NCBI GenBank assembly: GCA_016714765.1
Contig: JADKCF010000032.1
Location: 1-18,273 of the forward strand
DNA length: 18,273 bases
Origin: Saprospiraceae bacterium
GTDB taxonomy: Bacteria; Bacteroidota; Bacteroidia; Chitinophagales; Saprospiraceae
Reading direction: 5' to 3'
In this document: in pieces, positions 7,015-14,303 of the stretch
How the letters are laid out: each line of letters opens with the position of its first letter
Position numbering within the stretch: the first letter of the stretch is position 1
Notes under the pieces: generated by a model
Database searches by the model: none
Told to the model about the DNA's origin: nothing
Seen by the model: the letters and a program-made list of their open reading frames with translations, nothing else
Made by a program: the position numbers and the translations under genes

Positions 7015-7347
7015 ATGGATTTTGGACAAAATTTAATGCTCATCCGCAAGCAAAAGAAGCTTTCTCAAGCTGATCTAGGTAAAATCATAGGTACTTCTGG
7101 CGATGTAATCGGCAGATACGAACGTGGTGATATTACGCCTTCTGTGGATGTTGTAGCTAAAATTGCGGATGCTCTTGATGTATCTGTAGATTACATCATA
7201 GGCAAAACCAAACTTGTCATCGATAAGAATACCCTAAATCGCATCGAACAGATTTCTAATCTCCCCGATGATAAAAAATCTTATGTCTTCAATCTTATCG
7301 ATATGTGCCTGAGAGATTTTAAAACTAAAAAGGCTTATGCTGGGTGA
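7015..7347 (+). CDS. XRE/Cro-CI family transcriptional regulator
   Basis: This 110-residue protein has an N-terminal helix-turn-helix of about 65 residues (LMLIRKQKKLSQADLGKIIG, then SGDVIGRYERGD, SVDVVAKIADALDVSVDYIIG). A short C-terminal helical tail (about residues 70-105) is probably for dimerisation. This is the common HTH_3 architecture. It is divergent from hicBA with 47 bp between the starts, so a role in controlling that operon and itself is plausible. The sequence does not prove it, because such regulators also accompany mobile islands without a TA partner. Start ATG at 7015. Confidence 0.85.
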   Translation: MDFGQNLMLIRKQKKLSQADLGKIIGTSGDVIGRYERGDITPSVDVVAKIADALDVSVDYIIGKTKLVIDKNTLNRIEQISNLPDDKKSYVFNLIDMCLRDFKTKKAYAG

Positions 7348-7530
7348 GGGTTCTAATTTTAATAGAATGCTATTTTTAAAAAAATTTAAGATCGTGAACT
7401 AACACTAAATAATCGTAAATAAGTGATTTTATATTTAAGTAATCATTCTTTGATAGCATATTCCATGGGGAGTATTTCAAGACCCTTCATGCAGAGAGAA
7501 TAACATTCACGCAGATTGGATTTATCATTG

Positions 7531-7538
7531 TATATTTG
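7531..7538 (+). promoter_or_regulatory. -7 element upstream of a small unknown gene
   Basis: TATATTTG matches TAnnTTTG exactly and lies 23 nt before the ATG at 7562. No convincing -33 element is present about 20 nt upstream. The preceding 180 bp (7348-7530) hold nothing else I can name. Confidence 0.45.
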
Positions 7539-7561
7539 TAATAATAAAAGACGAATGATTT

Positions 7562-7855
7562 ATGAAAAAAGAAAATGTAACAGACCTGACAGTGACCAGA
7601 GTACAGGGCGGTATGATCGAATTTGAACAAACAGGTAAGTACCCTGATTATCTGCACTTTCATTCTTCATATTACCGACACAGCTGGAAGCAAGCCTGCA
7701 CTTCTGATCATCAGGAAGGTGCATTAAAGATGGAAGGCAAACCGGTGTATGAATACAAGCTATCCGATAGTCATTGTAATATCAGAGCCATCCTGGATGA
7801 TGACAGCTATTCTGATTGGTTTATTGTGGATATAGACCTTGTATTGCAGGATTAA
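7562..7855 (+). CDS. small protein of unknown function
   Basis: This 97-residue soluble protein has no signal peptide or membrane segment. It is rich in aromatic, His and acidic residues (YLHFHSSYYRHSWKQA in the centre; DDDSYSDWFIVDIDLVLQD at the end) and seems to alternate short beta strands. I do not recognise a family. Codon use and a promoter-like -7 box just upstream support a real gene. It is flanked by gaps of about 200 bp on both sides and looks monocistronic. Confidence 0.6.
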   Translation: MKKENVTDLTVTRVQGGMIEFEQTGKYPDYLHFHSSYYRHSWKQACTSDHQEGALKMEGKPVYEYKLSDSHCNIRAILDDDSYSDWFIVDIDLVLQD

Positions 7856-8047
7856 ATCATTTAGTTCAATGTCATTAGCCATATTTGTTTTTAAATTTTT
7901 TAATATTGCAGTCAAATAGGTACCGTAGATATCATTTATACATCTATTGGGGTGATTCTTTGTAACCGAAACGTAAGTTAAATATACCAAAAATGGAAAT
8001 GAATTATCAATTCCAGCGGATCTTTAAAAAAAAATAGAAACATATAG

Positions 8048-10408
8048 ATGAAAATGAGGCTTTTAGTTGCACTTATACTTTGGACAGCAGTTCCTTCCAT
8101 TTCGCAGGTTAAAATCCTGTTTAATGCTACAAAAGCCGAAACAGCCGCAAATGCAGACTGGCAGGTAGATGCCGATATATTCAATGTCAGCTTTGGCGGA
8201 GGCAATCCTTCTACCACAGGTAGTGGTACGGAAGCTAATCCACAGAGGTATCCTAGCCCAAACCAGTCCGGGGTCACGGCATCGACACCTGAAAATTACT
8301 GGAAAGGAGGCTTGTCGGCATGGGCCATAGAGTGTGTAAAAAGAGGTTATCTGGTAGAGACATTACCTATCGGCAGTTCGATCACCTATGGAGTTACTAC
8401 GAACCCCCAGGATTTGTCACATTATCAGGTGTATGTCGTTTGTGAGCCAAATATTTTGTTTACTGCTGCAGAAAAAACAGCTATTTTGCAGTTTGTTCAA
8501 AATGGAGGCGGGTTGATGATGGTGGCAAATCATGATATGTCTGACCGTAATTTTGATGGTTTTGACAGTCCTTCCATCTGGAATGATCTTATGGGATCCG
8601 GAAATCCTTTTGGCTTTATATTCGAATTGCAGAATTTTTCGCAAACGACTTCCAACGTACCCAATCTGCCCTCAGATCCTATTTTGTCAGGCCCGTATGG
8701 CAATGTTACGAAAATGCAATATAGTGCAGGTACCACGATGACACTGACTCCCACTACCAATCCCACCGTAAAAGGAATCGTGTACAAAACAGGCTCATCT
8801 TTCGGAAACAGCAACGTCATGTTTGCTTATGCCAAATATGGTAATGGGAAAGTGGCAGCTATGGGTGACAGTTCGCCTGCTGATGATGGTACGGGAGATG
8901 ATAATGATGTATTGTACGATGGTTGGGTCGCTGACGCAGATGGAAATCACCGAAAGCTACTGATGAATGCGACAGTATGGCTGGCAACACCGACAGTCAC
9001 TCCCATATCTCTGACTTCATCGCAAGTCAATGTAGCTTGTTTTGGCGGCAATACAGGTAAGGCCAGTGTCGTAGCCATGGGAGGCCTCCCACCCTATTTG
9101 TATCAGTGGTCCAATGGCAGCACTAACTCTACTGCAGACCTTCTGATTGCCGGCACTTACACGGTCACTGTGACGGGTGGGTCTACATCGAGTGCAACAA
9201 TTGTTATCACAGAGCCATCTGATATCAATATCAGTACGACCATAGAAAACATAACATGTTCACAACCTTCAGGCAAAATAATGACCAGCGTCATGGGTGG
9301 TAAACCCGGCTATCAATACTCATGGTCTGATGGCAGCACTGCAGAAAATTTGTTGACAACGATTCCGGGAAGCTTCCAACTGACTCTGACTGATCAAAAT
9401 GGGTGTAAAAAGATGATTAATCAAACTATCTCGCAAGATATCGCACCACCTGATGCTACAATTCAGACCATGGATACTACCATTACTTGCGTAAATCCGG
9501 TCGTATCGTTGACTGCTGCTTCGGCCACACCAGGCGTCACTTTTGAGTGGGCTAGTACCATTCCTATTAGTCAACAACAAATGATATCTGTCATTTCAGC
9601 AGGAGTTTATATGCTGAAAGTCACCAATCCTGCCAATGGATGTACAAAGGTAGTGAATATACAAATAAATGAAAATAAAGTGCTGCCATCTGCTGCGATT
9701 GCAGGAGGCGATACGCTCTCGTGTTACAACAAAAACATAGCGCTGAATGCAACAACCGATGATAAACAGTATCAATGGTTTAGCAATGGGCATTTATTGG
9801 ATACCAGTCAGATTATTCAGGTGTCGTCTCCGGGCAAATATATCCTGAGGGTATTGGACCTTATCAACGGATGTTCTAATTCAGACAGTATTATCATTGG
9901 GATCAATAATGATTCTGTAGAGATAGCATCATTTTTTATTTCAAATACTACCAACCATCTCGCAAATGGTAGCATAACGATCACTGCCGTCGGGGGAAGG
10001 ATGCCTTATGAGTTCTCCTGGCGGAATGCAGACGGCATCATCATTAGCCATGCCCAAAATCTCACGGATGTCACTGACGGCAGATTTTTTCTGGATATAA
10101 AAGATGCCAATGGCTGCAACACTTCCAAAGAGTTTGTTATTAATAATATCATCACGGCAACTCATCATAACTCATTACAAAATGCCATCTTGGTTTTCCC
10201 CAATCCTGTACTGGAAATCGTACAAATACAAATATCGCTGGACGACAATATTACGCTAGAAATTTATAATATTTTTGGCCAGTTGATTTCCAAAAATGTA
10301 TCTGTAAAAAGTGGAAGTTTAAGTTTGGAATCCTTTCCCGATGGCCAATATATTTTTAAATTCACCAACAGGCAAAACACATTTTACACTACCATTCATA
10401 AAATGTAG
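8048..10408 (+). CDS. T9SS-exported protein: amidotransferase-like domain, SprB/Ig-like repeats, type A sorting domain
   Basis: This 786-residue protein starts with a signal peptide (MKMRLLVALILWTAVPSISQ, cleavage near 20). Residues about 21-318 look like a class I glutamine amidotransferase-like/ThuA-like fold: VEITLPIG-like strands, HYQVYVVCEP, then ILQFVQNGGGLMMVANHD and a late KVAAMGDSSPADD loop. Next come SprB-type repeats (about 318-395 and 396-475, each with GG.PPY.Y.WSNGSTN-like cores and TVT/LTD.NGC ends), two PKD/Ig-like modules (about 475-625), and a third SprB-like repeat (about 625-705). The end is a type A sorting domain (AILVFPNPVLE, EIYNIFGQLIS, DGQYIFKFTN). It should be surface-attached or released through T9SS. 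The repeats act as a stalk; the N-terminal catalytic role, if any, is unknown. Confidence 0.85.
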   Translation: MKMRLLVALILWTAVPSISQVKILFNATKAETAANADWQVDADIFNVSFGGGNPSTTGSGTEANPQRYPSPNQSGVTASTPENYWKGGLSAWAIECVKRGYLVETLPIGSSITYGVTTNPQDLSHYQVYVVCEPNILFTAAEKTAILQFVQNGGGLMMVANHDMSDRNFDGFDSPSIWNDLMGSGNPFGFIFELQNFSQTTSNVPNLPSDPILSGPYGNVTKMQYSAGTTMTLTPTTNPTVKGIVYKTGSSFGNSNVMFAYAKYGNGKVAAMGDSSPADDGTGDDNDVLYDGWVADADGNHRKLLMNATVWLATPTVTPISLTSSQVNVACFGGNTGKASVVAMGGLPPYLYQWSNGSTNSTADLLIAGTYTVTVTGGSTSSATIVITEPSDINISTTIENITCSQPSGKIMTSVMGGKPGYQYSWSDGSTAENLLTTIPGSFQLTLTDQNGCKKMINQTISQDIAPPDATIQTMDTTITCVNPVVSLTAASATPGVTFEWASTIPISQQQMISVISAGVYMLKVTNPANGCTKVVNIQINENKVLPSAAIAGGDTLSCYNKNIALNATTDDKQYQWFSNGHLLDTSQIIQVSSPGKYILRVLDLINGCSNSDSIIIGINNDSVEIASFFISNTTNHLANGSITITAVGGRMPYEFSWRNADGIIISHAQNLTDVTDGRFFLDIKDANGCNTSKEFVINNIITATHHNSLQNAILVFPNPVLEIVQIQISLDDNITLEIYNIFGQLISKNVSVKSGSLSLESFPDGQYIFKFTNRQNTFYTTIHKM

Positions 10409-10500
10409 GATAACTAAAACAGGTTTACACAATAAATTGGTTTCTATAGATCTATTTCGTAGGAATTTATTAAAAGGCGATAAAGTGCAAAGAAACCCAT

Positions 10501-10509
10501 GTTGGGCGT
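10501..10509. repeat. left core box of cassette 1
   Basis: GTTGGGCGT here is the exact complement of ACGCCCAAC at 10968-10976, at the other end of the VOC-gene unit. It is followed by TTCGTG, as is the core box at 11032-11039. The sequence to its left (10409-10500) shows no hairpin, so the outer half of the site on this side is missing or degenerate. Confidence 0.6.
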
Positions 10510-10533
10510 TCGTGCTATGAATTAGGAGTTTTG

Positions 10534-10884
10534 TCAGCCAATTTGTTGTCCAATAAACAGAAGAGTCTTTGTCATTGGTATAACGAGATGGATTTCTCTC
10601 ATACCATAAATTTGGTCAAAAGGTTCTTTGAATTTAATTCCATCTAAGTTGCCTTTTATATAATTCCATATAGACTGAATATCATCAACTTCAAGATAAA
10701 ATTCCATTTCGCCAATGTCTTTACCAGCCCTTAGAATGTGAATTGTCAGATTGTCCTTTTGTAAAATGACGTATGTTTTATCGTCTCGTAGAATTTCGAA
10801 ACTAAGCAAGTCGATAAAAAATGATGCGGTCTTAGCAATGTCAAACGAAGGTATCATTGGACTCAATTGTCTTGCTTTGTACAT
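10534..10884 (-). CDS. VOC-superfamily (glyoxalase/bleomycin-resistance-like) protein
   Basis: This 116-residue single VOC module is built of paired beta-alpha-beta-beta-beta units. An opening strand IPSFDIAKTASFFIDLLSF gives the family helix, followed by YVILQKDNLTIHILRAG strands. The second half has MEFYLEVDDIQSIWNYI, a PFDQIYGMREIHLVIP strand pair and a closing LLFIGQQ. Members act as dimers, either binding a metal or sequestering drugs; the substrate cannot be assigned, and short versions like this are often annotated as bleomycin-resistance-like proteins. It sits alone inside the first cassette-like unit (10501-10976), a usual cargo for integron cassettes. Start ATG at 10884. No clear promoter was found in the 85 bp upstream. 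Confidence 0.8.
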   Translation of the reverse strand: MYKARQLSPMIPSFDIAKTASFFIDLLSFEILRDDKTYVILQKDNLTIHILRAGKDIGEMEFYLEVDDIQSIWNYIKGNLDGIKFKEPFDQIYGMREIHLVIPMTKTLLFIGQQIG

Positions 10885-10969
10885 TATTGAGTTTTTATTA
10901 GTTAAATAGATTGTTTTGAATTGATACTGTCTTGTCTGATATTAAAATTGTAACGTCAAACTGCATGAC

Positions 10970-11039
10970 GCCCAACGGTTTGGCTACCCGACGGCTCGTC
11001 CCGATAGGGCGAGATGTCCGTGGTAGACTGTGTTATGGC
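10970..11039. repeat. attC-like recombination site at a cassette junction
   Basis: This 70-bp imperfect palindrome has outer boxes GCCCAAC (10970-10976) and GTTATGGC (11032-11039). Inside are arms CTACC/GGTAG (10984-10988/11022-11026), CGG/CCG, and CTCG-t-CCC/GGGCGAG around a GATA loop (11003-11006), with unpaired bases as in folded attC hairpins. GCCCAAC is complementary to the left boundary of the VOC unit, and GTTATGGC is complementary to the right boundary of the higBA unit (11700-11707). That is what adjacent integron cassettes show, since each junction site combines halves from two cassettes. The match to the generic RYYYAAC/GTTRRRY consensus is exact on one side and partial on the other. 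Confidence 0.65.
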
Positions 11040-11053
11040 TTCGTGATTCTATT

Positions 11054-11344
11054 TTAAGCTATATTTATTGTTACTGTTCTACCCAATCCCATTTCAACTA
11101 ATTTAAAGAAAGTTGAAAGTTGGATTTCGCTTTTACCTGTTTCAATTCTTGAAATATAACTCTTCTTAGTTCCTGTCCTTTCAGCTAGCTCTTCTTGAGT
11201 TACATTACAGCTCTTTCTAGTTTCTTTAAGCATTATGCCTAATCGAAAAGCTAAAGACTCCGCATCAAAAGCTGTACGACTATCAGTCCCTTTTTTGCCG
11301 TGATATTTGTCTAGATGATCTTCAAATGATTTAAGCTTGTTCAT
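11054..11344 (-). CDS. higA: HigA-type XRE antitoxin
   Basis: This 96-residue protein has an N-terminal helical segment (about 1-30) and an XRE helix-turn-helix at roughly residues 45-80 (NVTQEELAERTGTKKSYISR, IETGKSEIQLSTFFKLVEMG). It ends GRTVTINIA, an architecture common for antitoxins paired with RelE/HigB toxins in toxin-first order. It likely binds the tandem GTTAAC motifs upstream of the operon. The toxin gene upstream is truncated, so this may now be an orphan antitoxin or regulator. Start ATG at 11344; remnant toxin codons overlap its first bases, suggesting the original genes overlapped. It lies inside the second cassette-like unit. Confidence 0.8.
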   Translation of the reverse strand: MNKLKSFEDHLDKYHGKKGTDSRTAFDAESLAFRLGIMLKETRKSCNVTQEELAERTGTKKSYISRIETGKSEIQLSTFFKLVEMGLGRTVTINIA

Positions 11345-11371
11345 TATCTTTATTTTTAAAATATTCTTTTT

Positions 11372-11587
11372 TTAACTTAATTTAATTCGTATTTCCTTAA
11401 ATGTTGCAGAAACTCTTATTTCATATAAGCTATCTGTACCTTCCATATGTTTTAAGAACTTTTTTGGCACATGCTTTTCATGCTTAATTAAATCTAATAC
11501 AAAGTCTATCTTATCACGACTTTTTTGATCCTGTTCTTCGTAAAACGTATCAAAATAATCTCCATATGAAAAGATTTTTCGCATCAT
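11372..11587 (-). pseudogene. truncated HigB/RelE-type toxin
   Basis: This 71-residue product starts like phage-derived Gp49/HigB toxins: KIFSYGDYFDTFY, then KIDFVLDLIKHEKHVPKKFLKHMEGTDSLYEIRVS and FKEIRI, which normally leads into a long C-terminal half with the catalytic basic residues. Here it stops after IRIKLS. Just past the stop, another frame reads KEYFKNKDNEQA to a TAA at 11331-11333, which looks like the genuine toxin C-terminus. I infer an internal deletion of roughly 30-35 codons plus a frame change. The toxin is therefore probably inactive. The start may be either of two adjacent ATGs (11587 or 11584). Its promoter and operator remain intact. Confidence 0.7.
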
Positions 11588-11591
11588 TATG

Positions 11592-11621
11592 CAAAGTTAA
11601 CTATATGGTTAACATTACAAA
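11592..11621 (-). promoter_or_regulatory. higBA promoter
   Basis: Minus strand: TTTG (11621-11618), 18-nt spacer, TAACTTTG (11599-11592), close to the Bacteroidota consensus. The -7 box lies 4 nt from the upper ATG (11587) and 7 nt from the lower, so the transcript would be leaderless or nearly so. Confidence 0.6.
11596..11613. promoter_or_regulatory. candidate HigA operator (two GTTAAC palindromes)
   Basis: GTTAAC at 11596-11601 and again at 11608-11613, each self-palindromic, fill the space between -33 and -7 and overlap the -7 box. Spacing of 12 bp (about one helical turn) suits two dimers of an XRE repressor on one DNA face. HigA binding is inference. Confidence 0.55.
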
Positions 11622-11698
11622 GATGTTTTAAGTTTATTTTTTGAAAATTTTCCATAAACTATTGGCAAAGTACAGATCAGTTTTTTTTACTTTTCATG

Positions 11699-11719
11699 AG
11701 CCATAACACAAGTATATAC
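11699..11719. repeat. outer half-site of cassette 2
   Basis: AGCCATAACAC (11699-11709) is the exact 11-bp complement of GTGTTATGGCT at 11030-11040, and it continues with AAGTATATACC, related to the inverse of GGTAGACT next to that box. It marks the right boundary of the higBA unit. No full hairpin follows to the right, so the site is incomplete or degenerate. Confidence 0.55.
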
Positions 11720-11806
11720 CAACCCTTTTCTGTTATTAATATTTTAGGTGATTATCCCAATTCTGCCCAACTATTGTGCCATAGACTTACCTAAGTAAAT
11801 GAAAAC

Positions 11807-12190
11807 TTAAATTCTTTTTAAAGTTAACTTTTCTCCATCATTACTTATTATTTGGAGATTTGCATTGTTTAAAAAATAGTGGTTCATTTCTACATTGATG
11901 ACATCATTGACTAAATGATATCTGCCTTCAGTAAGATGAAATGAAAGTGGTGGAGTACCACAAAAACCACTATCCCACGACTTAAATACTGTATCTCCTT
12001 CTATAATTAGGGCTGCATTCTCACTTAACGAAGAAACTTTACGGTAGATGGTTGCATAACTAGAGTCTATTTCTATTTGAGAATCATATTCCCATATTCC
12101 TTGAAGTAAACTATTTTCAGGAGGTAATTCGTTCTTTACACATGACACCAAAACCAAAGACAAAAGTATAAATGTTAAAAACTGTTTCAT
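11807..12190 (-). CDS. small lipoprotein, lipocalin-like beta domain
   Basis: This 127-residue protein starts with a lipoprotein signal peptide (MKQFLTFILLSLVLVSC, lipidated Cys17). The following residues VKNELPP serve as a tether, then a single beta-rich domain: GIWEYDSQIEI, ALIIEGDTVFKSW, LSFHLTEGRYHLVNDVINVEM, LQIISNDGEKLTLKRI. The opening GIW and late LTL motif resemble the lipocalin-like domains frequent in Bacteroidota surface or periplasmic lipoproteins, but the family is not certain. It is separate from its neighbours, with its own -7 box. Whether it belongs to a third cassette is undetermined, as I found no complete site between it and the polyferredoxin gene. Confidence 0.7.
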   Translation of the reverse strand: MKQFLTFILLSLVLVSCVKNELPPENSLLQGIWEYDSQIEIDSSYATIYRKVSSLSENAALIIEGDTVFKSWDSGFCGTPPLSFHLTEGRYHLVNDVINVEMNHYFLNNANLQIISNDGEKLTLKRI

Positions 12191-12212
12191 AAATGTATAA
12201 TTTAACGAATAA

Positions 12213-12220
12213 CAAAAGTA
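12213..12220 (-). promoter_or_regulatory. -7 element of the lipoprotein gene
   Basis: Minus strand TACTTTTG, a perfect TAnnTTTG, ends 22 nt before the ATG at 12190. No clear -33 TTG was seen at about 19-20 nt. Confidence 0.45.
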
Positions 12221-12303
12221 ATATTAAAGTACATGCTTATAGACGTAAATAAGACTTGAACAGTTGGTAAATCATGTAAAATTTTTTCTATTAAGCAAAA
12301 ATC

Positions 12304-13551
12304 CTACAAACTCTCCAATCTCAATACTCCTCTGGGGCATACGGCACTACAAATACCGCACCCTACGCACGAAGCACGTACGATGTCTTCTTGCCGTTGT
12401 GCATACGCTTTGACATCAATGCCCATCTCGCAGTAGGTAGAGCAATTGCCGCAGGAGATGCATTGGCTGCCATTGGTCGTGATGCGGAATTTTGACATCC
12501 TTTTGGTTTCTTTATGCCAAGGCAATTTTATGGTAAATCGCTGTAAGATACCCAAGTAAGCAGCCATCGGACAGCCAAATCTGCACCATACTCTACTACC
12601 CAATAATGGATAAAAGCCTACTCCCACGACACCGGAAAAAGCAGCACCAATAAAAAATCCGTACCAGCTGCTGAGGGTGCCGCTGTCTATGATAAATATA
12701 TTTCTAAATCCTGTAAATCTTGCGACCAAAACCGCCACAGTCATCATCGTCACAAATACCAACACACCATGGATCATCCATCGTTCTATCTTCCATGCTT
12801 TGAGTGATTTATTAGATAAGTGGCGAAACGGATCTCCGGCTGTCTCAGCTAATCCACCACAACCACAAACCCAGGAGCAATACCATCTTTTGCCAAAATA
12901 ATAGGTCAAAACTGGCGTGATCACTAAAAATGAAAGAATACCCCAAAACAACATAAAATAACCAAAAGTACCTGCTGCCAACATCGCATCTATATTCCAG
13001 TCAAAAAAGAAGTAATAATTGAGCGGCCAGATATTTTTGAAATCGTAGTATGGTTTATTGAGACTTTGCATGATTTCAGGTAGGATAAAAGCAATCGTCG
13101 TCTGGAAAAACATAATAGAAATCGTCCTGTACACCTGGTATTTACTATGTCTATACTTATAGATGAATTTGATACCCATGAGCAATATCGTCAAGGTATA
13201 GATGGCACCATAAACAAACCATTGGCTTGCAGGTTTTCCTTTCAGAAACATACTCAGTGGGTCAAACAGGCCCACCAAACCTGAATTTGAGGCACCATCA
13301 CTTCCTTGACCGAGTAAGTGCGGATACCAATACAGAAGTACATAAAATCCTGTCAAAAATATAGCCAGCATCCATGCCAACGCTCCTCGGGACGAAAGTG
13401 ATGTAAACCAATTGTGGTTATTCTTTATGCCGGGTAAGGAGTTTTTATATTGACCAAAAGTGAACCACAGTGATCCCACCGTAACCAAACCTGTAGATGA
13501 CCAGAGCCATAATGCTGCCCCTTCTGACCGGAAACTCAGCCAAAATACCAT
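12304..13551 (-). CDS. membrane polyferredoxin (NosR/NapH/CcoG-like 4Fe-4S protein), main part
   Basis: This 415-residue protein has about six membrane helices, then iron-sulfur motifs: YCSWVCGCGG around residue 228, WCRFGCPM around 322, a ferredoxin cluster CISCGNCSTYC around 363 and CVGCGICSAVCPRG around 394. This order is typical of the NosR/NapH-type polyferredoxins that carry electrons between the quinone pool or soluble donors and the periplasm. The ATG at 13551 is only internal: the frame upstream (from about 13574) reads VFYLQMVFWLSF, and the remaining N-terminus is in another frame starting at 13660. It most likely works with the FAD-dependent oxidoreductase at 14385-15725. The final electron acceptor is unknown. 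Confidence 0.8.
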   Translation of the reverse strand: MVFWLSFRSEGAALWLWSSTGLVTVGSLWFTFGQYKNSLPGIKNNHNWFTSLSSRGALAWMLAIFLTGFYVLLYWYPHLLGQGSDGASNSGLVGLFDPLSMFLKGKPASQWFVYGAIYTLTILLMGIKFIYKYRHSKYQVYRTISIMFFQTTIAFILPEIMQSLNKPYYDFKNIWPLNYYFFFDWNIDAMLAAGTFGYFMLFWGILSFLVITPVLTYYFGKRWYCSWVCGCGGLAETAGDPFRHLSNKSLKAWKIERWMIHGVLVFVTMMTVAVLVARFTGFRNIFIIDSGTLSSWYGFFIGAAFSGVVGVGFYPLLGSRVWCRFGCPMAAYLGILQRFTIKLPWHKETKRMSKFRITTNGSQCISCGNCSTYCEMGIDVKAYAQRQEDIVRASCVGCGICSAVCPRGVLRLESL

Positions 13552-13660
13552 TTGGAGGTAGAATACCTATGCCAACTAATGATAAAGCAATTTTTTGATC
13601 GGTTTTCAATCCATCTGTGTGGTGATGGGCTGTGATGGAGATGGATTTGTATGGTTGCAT
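13552..13660 (-). pseudogene. N-terminal part of the polyferredoxin in a different frame
   Basis: An ATG at 13660 begins MQPYKSISITAHHHTDGLKT and runs into a hydrophobic segment (QKIALSLVGIG). The natural next residues (VFYLQMVFWL) are in the frame of the downstream gene. The switch lies at about 13560-13575, in AT-rich sequence without a long homopolymer. The combined protein would have about 450 residues. The start is 21 bp from the vapC stop, so the gene is likely cotranscribed with vapBC. Confidence 0.6.
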
Positions 13661-13681
13661 TATTCCAAGCTAATTCAGAGA

Positions 13682-14056
13682 TTATTTTATCAAATTTAGA
13701 TCATATTGCTGGAAGATGCGATCTTCAGTCATTAAAAACATATTTTCTGATTTTGATTGTACCAGCAATAGTCTGTCAAAAGGATCCTGATGAATTAAAG
13801 GCAAATCCTTAAGTAAAGCGCTATGTTTACTAGATAATACCAATTCTTCAAAACCTTCATCTAAACAAGTTTTGACAATATCTTCTGGATATTTTAGTTT
13901 GTTTTTTGATGCCTTAATAGCCATTTCAGCTATTGAAACAGGGCTAAAATATATTATGTTCGAAGGTTCTATAATCAAATCAAGATAATCCCTTTTTAAT
14001 TTTTTGTTATCTTCCAAAAACCAAATGATAATATGTGTATCCAGAAGAATTTTCAT
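13682..14056 (-). CDS. vapC: VapC-like PIN-domain toxin
   Basis: This 124-residue PIN-domain ribonuclease has the acidic quartet visible: Asp6 in LLDTH, Glu44 in SIAEMAIK, Asp91/Asp94 in DPFDRLL, and the TED pair at 111-112. The DTH...DPFDR pattern is that of PIN subfamilies paired with Phd/YefM-type antitoxins. Such toxins cut RNA in the cytoplasm in a metal-dependent manner. It overlaps the antitoxin stop by 4 nt (ATGA at 14053-14056), so translation is coupled. It has usual length and no damage. The downstream polyferredoxin starts only 21 bp later. Confidence 0.85.
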   Translation of the reverse strand: MKILLDTHIIIWFLEDNKKLKRDYLDLIIEPSNIIYFSPVSIAEMAIKASKNKLKYPEDIVKTCLDEGFEELVLSSKHSALLKDLPLIHQDPFDRLLLVQSKSENMFLMTEDRIFQQYDLNLIK

Positions 14057-14301
14057 AATGGAAAAATTTCAGATGAATCAACTGCGTCTAAAATTTCCGC
14101 ATCTGTGTCCCAACAGTCTTCACTGGACCAAATCTTACCTTTCAATGCTCCTGGTTTTCGTTTTATGCCTTCTTTTTTAAAAACAACCAATTCGATTAAT
14201 GGCTCATTATTTTTACTGATGATGATTTTTTCACCTGATAAGACCTTTTTTACCAATTCAGATAACCTGCTTTTGGCGTCATGCATATTTACTATTTCCA
14301 T
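14053..14301 (-). CDS. Phd/YefM-family antitoxin of the vapC toxin
   Basis: This 82-residue protein starts MEIVNMHDAKSRLSELVKKV, the N-terminal fold that Phd/YefM proteins use for DNA binding, with GEKIIISKNNEPLIELV as the strand region. A C-terminal tail that should wrap the toxin follows (IWSSEDCWDTDAEILDAVDS). The open frame extends further to 14388, but the extra 29 residues match no family start and cover the promoter. I chose 14301; the ATG at 14286 is an alternative, favoured if the -7 box at 14304-14311 is the real one, because 14301 would then be nearly leaderless. The gene overlaps vapC by 4 nt. Confidence 0.82.
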   Translation of the reverse strand: MEIVNMHDAKSRLSELVKKVLSGEKIIISKNNEPLIELVVFKKEGIKRKPGALKGKIWSSEDCWDTDAEILDAVDSSEIFPL

Positions 14302-14303
14302 TT

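Noticed and set aside
11765..11771. another GCCCAAC, as in the cassette core box
   Set aside because: A 7-mer is expected about twice by chance in this window on both strands, and no palindromic arms surround it.
11707..12303. lipoprotein gene as a third cassette
   Set aside because: Only the shared half-site at 11699-11719 is present; no second core box or hairpin was found on the far side.
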